The notes under the pieces: model-generated
The model's input: the letters and a program-made list of their open reading frames with translations, nothing else
The model's database searches: none
Told to the model about the DNA's origin: nothing
Program-made: the position numbers and the translations under genes
NCBI GenBank assembly: GCA_039111635.1
Contig: JBCAQO010000013.1
Span: 434,001 to 498,000 of the forward strand
Direction of reading: 5' to 3'
Length of the DNA stretch: 64,000 nucleotides
Origin: Heterobasidion occidentale
Lineage: Eukaryota > Basidiomycota > Agaricomycetes > Russulales > Bondarzewiaceae
Part shown: piece by piece, positions 57,498 through 64,000 of the stretch
How positions within the stretch are numbered: the stretch's first letter is position 1
Layout of the letters: every line of letters begins with the position of its first letter

Positions 57498-59053
57498 ATG
57501 CTAGCCGCACGCCAACCCTCTGTCCTCCGCGACCGCCAGAACGATCCCTCAAGCCCGCGCCCAGCTCCAGCAACCCATAAGATCGCCCGCGTCCCTGTCC
57601 CTCCGCTCATCCCCGTCTCCCAGAGCGTCCCAACCGCGACCCCGCCGCCGCCGCCGCCGTCCTCCGCTCCTGCTCCCGCTCCCAGCACCAGGGTCCTGCT
57701 CGACAACGTCTGCCTCGCCGACGAGGGCTTCATGCGCTGGAGCGCCCAGCGCTACATCGCGCCCTCCATGCCAGACACCTACGACCGCGCCCGCGCACCC
57801 GCCCACGACACCCTCATCCACGACATCCGCTTCTCCGGCGGCCGCGTCAAGTGCGTCGCCCTCCTCGCTCGCGACACCCTCGCCCTCCTCCCCGCCGAGC
57901 CTGTCCCGCTCCCGCCCCCGCCCCCACCCGTGCCCTCTGCCTCCGGCGACCCCACCCTGCTGCCCTTCAAGCTCTCGCTCTCCCCAGGCAGCGGCCTCGG
58001 CCTCTTCGCGACGCGCGCCCTCGCCCCCGGCCAGCTCGTCCTCCGCGAGCCCCCGCTCCTCCTCGTCCCGCTCGTCATCCCGCTCGCCGGGCCGCCGGGC
58101 CGCGGCCTCTCCAAGGCCCACATCTTCCGCGCCCTCTTCGCGCGCCACGACGCGCGCACGCGCCGCCTCCTGCTCAGCCTCGCAGACGCGAAGCCCGCGG
58201 GGACGTGCTCCCGCGAGGAGGGCATCGTGCGCACGAACGGCATCGGCGTCGACCTGCGCGTCAGCGCGCCCTCCAACTCCGGCTCCACGACGAGCACGGC
58301 GACGCACAACGGCATCTTCCTCATCACCAGCCGCGCGAACCACAGCTGCAGCCCGAACGCCGCCTACACCTGGCACCCGCGCCTCTTCGCGCTCGCCCTC
58401 GCCGCCCTGCGCCCATTCGCGCCGGCGAGGAGCTCACGGTCGCCTACACGACGCTCACGGCCCCCGCGGCCTCGCGCCGCGCGACGCTGCGCGCGGCGTT
58501 CCACTTTGCGTGCGCGTGCGCGGCGTGCGCGCGTGTGGAGCGGAGGGGGGAGGGGGAGGTGCTGGTGAGCGATCAGAATAGGATCGAGCTGGATAGGTGG
58601 CGCGTGTGTGGGCGTGGGCGTGGGCGCGGCGGGCGCGGCGGGCTCGGGATCGGGATCGAGCTCGTCGACGCGGGCGCGGGCGAGACGCGAGCGAGCGGAG
58701 GGAGCGGGCGCGGCGCGGCGGGGAGGGCTGCGGCGATCCGGGGCGCGCTCGGGGCGCACGTGCGCGCGCTGGAGATGATGGAGGCGGAGGGCCTGTATGC
58801 GGGGCGCGCGGCGCACTGCGAGGCGGTCGCGCGCGCGTATGGGGCGCTGGGGGAGCGGGGGGCGTTCGTGGCGTGGGCGGGGAGGGCGGCGCGGGAGTGG
58901 GCGGGCGCGGTCGTCGAGGTGGACGCGGGGATGGGGCGTGGGGAGGACACGGAGGAGGGGGAGGTGGGGAGGGAGGAGAGGGTGCGGCGGTGTGAGGGGT
59001 GGGTGGGGGAGCCGGAGGGGTTCGAGTGTTGGGCGACGGCGGCGGGCGCGTGA
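57498..59053 (+). CDS. SET-domain (SMYD-like) protein, with an apparent 1-base frame break
   Basis: Predicted lysine methyltransferase or SET-related protein. The ATG at 57498 opens MLAARQPSVLRDRQND and a Pro-rich N-terminus with a poly-Pro run. SET signatures: GSGLGLFATRALAPGQLVLR (N-SET), NGIFLITSRANHSCSPNAAY (the NHSCxPN core), then IRAGEELTVAYTTL, and a post-SET-like FACACAACA. The GEELTVAY block is one base out of frame with everything before it. The break lies at about 58411-58415 (gcgcccattcgc), where one extra C would give RPIRAGEELTVAY. No intron fits in that space. Downstream frame stays open to the TGA at 59051-59053, with a Gly/Arg-rich insertion and a helical tail (ALEMMEAEGLYAGRAAHCEA). 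Either a sequence error or a true disruption just before the catalytic end of the domain. Confidence 0.8.
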
Positions 59054-60743
59054 GTGAGCGAGCGTGTGCGTGCGGATGGATGGGCTTCTTTTCGGCGCTG
59101 CGTATTACGCGGCGTCGGTGACGCGCCTCTTTGCAATGGCGCGCTGTTACTGTGCCGTTTGATGCTCCCGTTGTCTTCTGTCGCGTCCCGGCGTGTCCTT
59201 CGTCTCCTGTCGCGTCCCTCGCGTCCTGTCGCTCGCGTCCCGTCGTGTCCCTCGCGTCCCACTCGTGTCCCTCGCGTCCCACTCGTGTCCCTCGTGTCCT
59301 CGTCATGCACCATGTGCGCCGCTCAGTACCGCGAACCACCGCGAACCACCGCGAACAGAACACAGAACACAGAACAGCGATCTCGTCTGCATGGGAACTC
59401 GCAGGGTCTAGAATGCTGAACGATCGTCTTCTGCGTACAGGATCGGCAAGCGGTCAGCGGGTCAGCGGGTCAGCGGGTCAGCGCTCAGCAACGGAGACTG
59501 GCATTCTCTCTTATTACTCCGTGGCGCCTTCGTGGCGCCCGCACGAGCACGTCGCCACATGAGTGAGCATGAGTACCAGTTAAGTACCGCATGAGTGCCG
59601 CATGGGAATCGAATCGAACCGCTCGCTGCGCATCAGATTTTCAGATTTTCGGACAGCAGGGAGCAAACAGCAGGCTGCGCGAGTGCTGCGATGTCCAGGC
59701 TCCAGACGCCACGCGGATGCTGCTGCTGTTGCTCCATGTCGGGTGGAAGCACTGTGGAAGCACTGTGGAAGCTGGAAAGTGGAAGCTTTCTGCGGATCGC
59801 GCTTCCTTGCTCCCGGGAAGTTAGATAGCAGAAGAAAGCGTTGGAAAAACGGATCATATTTCAAGGCGGGCCGCGACGCGACGCGACGAGCCCCGCCCCG
59901 CCGCGACTCCGCCAGATCCTCTCGATCCTCCCGAACACTTTCCGAACCGAAAAAAAAACATCAAATATCAAAGAATCTCGGTTGCATCATACTGGTAACT
60001 TAGATCATACTGCAGGATCCTGTAGAACCAGTGTAGAACCTCGTGCTTTCTGGCTCTCTGAGCCGGTTCTCAGCGAGCCCGTTCGCGTCGCAGGATTTCC
60101 ACTTCTCGTTCTCGTTCTCGTGCGGCGTGCGCGGTGTGTGTGTGTGTGTGTGAACGTCCGCGGAACGTGACAGAGTTTTTGGACGTCGAACGTCGAACGC
60201 CGGAGTCGGATGGATTCAGTCGGAAGGGCAGATCGCGACGAACGCCTTCGAACACGAACGCGGGACGACGACGACGACGACTACGACGACGAGCTAGAGG
60301 CGTGGCCATCTACGATGCAGAACGACTGGCTGTCTTCTGTGTAAGGTCACCGGTCAGCCGGAGAGACGGAGAGAACAGTGGCCATCATCTCCCGCGCGTT
60401 AGGTCAGCAACAGAGTCCAGTGTGCACGACCGTCGACCGTCTGTCTGTCTGTCTGTCTGAATCGCAGCAGCAACGTACGAGTACACATTCTTCCATCGAA
60501 AACGCCCATTATGTGCAGACTAGTTATACGACAAGTATGTAGCGACGCGCGCCGTTGGGCGGCGGCGAGGAGGAGGCAAGGGAATGTACGGACCGACGAA
60601 CGAGCACGAGTGATGAATAACAAAAATGAAAAAAAAATGAAAAAAAAATTGCGAATAAGTTTATGCAGATGATAGTAAAGTCCCAAAAAGACGAGCGAGT
60701 GTGGGGCGCGCGGGCTAAGGATGGGGCGGTGGGGGCCCTAGGC
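59054..60743. other. 1.7-kb convergent intergenic region rich in tandem repeats
   Basis: The 3' ends of the SET (+) and GMC oxidoreductase (-) genes face each other. Apart from tandem repeats at 59190-59490, a (GTCT)n run (about 60439-60460) and a (GT)n run (about 60136-60151), nothing is identified. Confidence 0.5.
59190..59490. repeat. Cluster of short degenerate tandem repeats
   Basis: It contains 10-20 bp units of the tcgtgtccctcgcgtcccac type (about 59235-59300), cgcgaaccac units (about 59328-59355), cagaaca units, and a perfect 8-bp array GCGGGTCA (about 59457-59481). The cluster lies in the 3' region of the SET gene. Confidence 0.7.
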
Positions 60744-63038
60744 TCAGTAGCGGCGCGTGGCGTGCGCAGCCTTGATAAGGTCCGCCGCGCGCTCGGCGAC
60801 GACGTACACGGGTATTTGTGTGTGCGCCGACGGGATGTAAGGCTGCGGAAAGAGAAGCGCGTCAGCATCGGCGTATTCTGCACATGGTATTTGCGAGAGG
60901 CTACGCACGAGGACGCTGGCGTCGACGACGCGGAGGCCGACGGTGCCCTTGACGGTGAGGTCTGAGTTGACGACGCCGCCCTTGGAGCCCTTGCTCGCGA
61001 TCGCGGCGGTGCCGACGGGGTGCCAGACGGTGGTCGCGTACTGGCGCGCGTACGTCTCGAGTTCCGCATCCGTGTTCGCCTTGGCGTAGTCGCCGTACGG
61101 CGCGAGGATGTACCCGCTCCACGCCTTGGCGGCCAAGAACGCGCGCGCCTTCTTGATCGACTCGACGATGATCGCGACGTCGACGGGGCTGCCCAGGAGC
61201 TGGGGATCGATCAGCGGCGCGGTGAAGGGGTCCGTCGACTGGAGCTTGATGGTGCCGCGCGAGGCGGGGGAGATGACGTTGGTGAAGACGCTGAAGTAGT
61301 TGCCGGTCTGAGGCGTCGCGAGCGTGAAGGAGACGAAAGCGTCCTAGTGGGCATGCGCTCCTCGATCAGCGCGAGAAGCCAGAGAGCCGTTGTCATCCAC
61401 TTACGGTGAAGATCAGCTCGTGGTGGGCAGACGTCGGACCCGCGGTCGGGTCAGCGTAGGTCTTGAAGATGGTCGCGTTGCTCGGGAGACGGTGCCATCC
61501 GAATTGGGTCGCGGGGCCCAGCACAAGCTGGCCGGTCTTCGAAGTCTCCCACTGCTTCACGAGGTCGCCGGCAAAGGTGGCGTTCTGCGAGATCTTGTCC
61601 AGGGTGTCGGTCGAGTTGACGGTGTACTGGCTGGAGAGGAGCACGTGGTCCTGGAGGTTCTTGCCAACGTCGGGGAGGTCGACGATGGTCTTCATGCCCA
61701 ATGCGGTCAGCGCGGTGGAATCGCCAATGCCAGAGAGAAGCAGGAGCTGGGGGGTCTTGACGGCGCCAGCGGAGAGGATGACTTCCGTGGTCGCGTTCAA
61801 AGCGTACTTCGTGCCTGCAGAAAGGCTCAGCTCATTGCTAGTATATGGAGATGCAGAAGCAGCGCACCACCGGCGGACGTAGCAAACTGAACGCCGCGGA
61901 AGATTGGGAGGCCAGAGCTAGTGCCTGTCTTGATGAGCTTGATGACTTGGGTGTTGAGAAGAACGTCAAGGTTGGACCGGCTGAGAGCAGGATGGATATA
62001 GGCTGTAGAGGAACTGGCGCGCTGCCCATCTTGGATACTATACGGCACCCAGCCTGCAGCACCACGTCGCTGTTAGATGGAGTATGGACGGGGATGCATG
62101 TGAACAGATACGCACTGACTCCAATGGTGTTGCCAGAGTTCACGTCCTGGTTATACGCAAAATCGCCACCGAGCTCTTTGGAAGCTGCGAGAACCTTGGC
62201 GTCGGTGGGCAGGCTAAAACCAGGAAGAGACAGGGCCAGAGGACCCGAGGTGCCATGAATGGAGGGAGTAATCTCGCCAGTCGTGTCGTGGTTGTCAGCA
62301 GGAGCGACCAATTTCTCCAGCTACAAACACGAGATAAATGCTGTCCGTCAGTAACGAAAGTCATGGCATGCCATTGCTCGACTTTACCTTCTTGAAATAA
62401 GTCTGTAACGAATCCCAGGACCAGCCAGAATCGCCAGTCACGTTGGCGATCCTGTCGTAGTCGTCCTTGGACCCACGATTGAAGACCATGAAGTCTACAT
62501 AAACGATGCGCCGAGCTCAGACATTCCGTCTTGCGTCTCCGAAGATAGATGATACTCACTGACTGACGTCGATCCACCGAGGACGTGGCCGCGAGCATAA
62601 GCGATGCTGCGTCCATTCAGAGCGGCTTGCGAAGTGGTGGTGTAATTCCAGTCGAGGGGGGTATTGGGAGTGAGCGTAGGGCCGAAAAAGGGAATGGCGA
62701 TGTTCTCGTTGCCAGCACTGCTACACTCGGGCCGTGGACGTTGAGCGGGTTGCTAACACGAGCGAACTGGGGTACTCACTCTCCACCGGCCTCGATGAGG
62801 AGCACGTTGACTTTGGAGTTCTCAGTCAAACGACTAGCGATGACACCTCCGCCAGCACCCCCTGCATGATAGAACGATAAGTCTCACAGACACAGGCGCG
62901 AGGGCGCAGACACTTACCGCCAACTACAATGTAATCATAGCTCTTGCTCGGCAGCTGTGATGGGTCCGTGTACAACGCGCCATACGCCGATCCAAACGAC
63001 ACGGAAAGGATGAGGGCAGCCCGACGGTAGAACAGCAT
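60744..63038 (-). CDS. Secreted GMC oxidoreductase (aryl-alcohol-oxidase-like)
   Basis: FAD-dependent glucose-methanol-choline oxidoreductase, an extracellular or wall enzyme type that supplies peroxide during lignocellulose attack. The ATG at 63038 opens a signal peptide ([20 protein letters not shown]). The ADP-binding motif is split: YDYIVVGG / [20 protein letters not shown] after splicing. Further blocks are [33 protein letters not shown] (GMC signature 1 region), NGNTIGV-type [27 protein letters not shown], and signature 2 [18 protein letters not shown]. Near the C-terminus WHPVGTAAI carries the catalytic histidine, then VVDASVL / [20 protein letters not shown] to the TGA at 60744. About nine short introns are needed. 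Closest in feel to basidiomycete aryl-alcohol oxidases, but alcohol specificity is not readable here. Confidence 0.88.
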
Positions 63039-63105
63039 GATGAGTGGCCTGCTCTTCCAAAACGAGCTGGGTGGTAAATGGCTAGAAGAGGAAGCCGGCC
63101 ACAGC

Positions 63106-63112
63106 CTTTATA
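63106..63112 (-). promoter_or_regulatory. TATA box of the GMC oxidoreductase gene
   Basis: CTATAAAGG on the minus strand lies about 70 bases upstream of the ATG at 63038, a normal position for a strongly expressed fungal secretory gene. Confidence 0.6.
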
Positions 63113-64000
63113 GAGAAGGTCGGCGACGATTTCTAGTGGGATGAGGTGCTAAGAAATATGTCATTGTCGCAAGGCACGGGACGATCTCTAGCGATTGGGT
63201 ATTGGGTGTCGTGAGCTGTCGTGAGTGGCTGGAATTCAGGCCCACGCGACAATCGGACATATGAGGACAGATGGGAAGAGATGGGACAACATTGGTGACC
63301 ATCAAATGTGTTTGGCGTCTGCGGACCCGGCTGCCGGAAACGCTGGAAGGAAAACAGCCGCATGGAGCCAACGCGAGCCAGTTGGGCCGGTAGAAGACTG
63401 CTAGACCAGCACGTGTGAGGAAGAAGCCATAGAATATAGGAGAATATAGGACGCGTCCAGCGACTTTGGTGGGCTGGAAATTTTTTTATCAGGACGACAG
63501 GACGACATCGGTCTTCCAATTGCCAGGATCCAACATAGAACGATTAGGCAAAACAAGCGCACGGATCACTAATCAGATCAAAAAGTAGTTCCGATTGTCA
63601 GTGCCTCCCAGCGGCCGAGAGAGCCACGGCTGTGAGCGGCTGTGGCGCATGAACTTATTGCGACCATTGATGAACGGCTACATAAGAGACGCTCACTTTG
63701 AAACGACTCGACCCTATTATGATCACTGCCTACAGCGCACCGGCAAACATCTCGAGTTTCGAAAATTGCTGGCGTTTTGACGGACTTATCGAGCTGGGAG
63801 TGGTCGGTATGTTCTGATCATGCGCCAAGTGCAAGGAACGCGTCGACGTCGATAACAGGGAGTAGTACCGTTTCGGAGCCGACGTGTAGTCTCATGTAGT
63901 GTCCTGACTGACTTGCTCGTCGATACGTGCACCGATTTGTGTTTACAATGAGCCGACAGGAAGACGGAAAGTATGCTACGATATTGCGGCGGAGAAAATG
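63113..64000. other. Right-hand flank, no gene supported
   Basis: Upstream region of the GMC oxidoreductase gene. A short direct duplication (aatataggagaatatagg) lies at about 63433-63450. The small open frames show no recognisable protein. Confidence 0.4.

Noticed and set aside
58455..59363. 302-codon minus-strand open frame
   Set aside because: Antisense to the SET gene and its flank; the Pro/Arg-rich translation is an artefact of GC content.

Overview
The window is nuclear DNA of a filamentous basidiomycete, most likely an agaricomycete. Genes are dense, on both strands, GC-rich and split by many 50-75 nt GT-AG introns. The gene content is typically basidiomycete: a split tRNA-Arg, a bestrophin-like anion channel, a FHA-RING ligase, a GMC oxidoreductase and ankyrin-STAND genes. 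All assignments come from reading translations and splice signals by eye.

Layout from left to right. A dynamin-like GTPase (303-3292, -) and a long low-complexity conserved fungal protein (4217-9547, -) come first. The second is divergent from an SAM-dependent methyltransferase (10040-11431, +). Next are a C2H2 zinc-finger protein (12241-14138, -), a bestrophin-family channel (15797-18419, -), an intron-containing tRNA-Arg(TCG) (18753-18843, +) and cytosolic/mitochondrial glycyl-tRNA synthetase (19144-21763, +). A four-exon gene for a 99-residue protein (24137-24637, +) precedes almost 6 kb without a convincing gene. The right half of the core holds an amadoriase/saccharopine-oxidase-like flavoenzyme (30512-32022, -), divergent from a NYN-domain protein whose catalytic domain is split by an intron (32474-34326, +), and a Dma1/CHFR-type FHA-RING ubiquitin ligase (35019-36767, -).

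From 39 kb to 53 kb the region is accessory. An aldo-keto reductase (39165-40607, +) is followed by two tandemly duplicated STAND NTPase genes with ankyrin repeats (about 41.0-44.9 kb and 47.7-52.2 kb, both -). The duplication includes their flanks, and both copies carry lesions or splice ambiguities. Between them lies a remnant of another gene, a piece of which recurs inverted beyond the second copy. Copy 1 has five almost identical 99-bp ankyrin units, while copy 2 has a longer and more diverged array. This is the most dynamic part of the window and resembles an NLR-type non-self recognition locus.

The right end holds a 4-coumarate-CoA-ligase-like enzyme (53569-57096, -) divergent from a SET/SMYD-like protein (57498-59053, +), then a secreted GMC oxidoreductase (60744-63038, -).

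Two conserved genes (glycyl-tRNA synthetase and SET protein) each need a one-base correction inside an otherwise contiguous conserved block. In both cases the missing base would be a C in a short C run, which points first to sequencing or assembly error.
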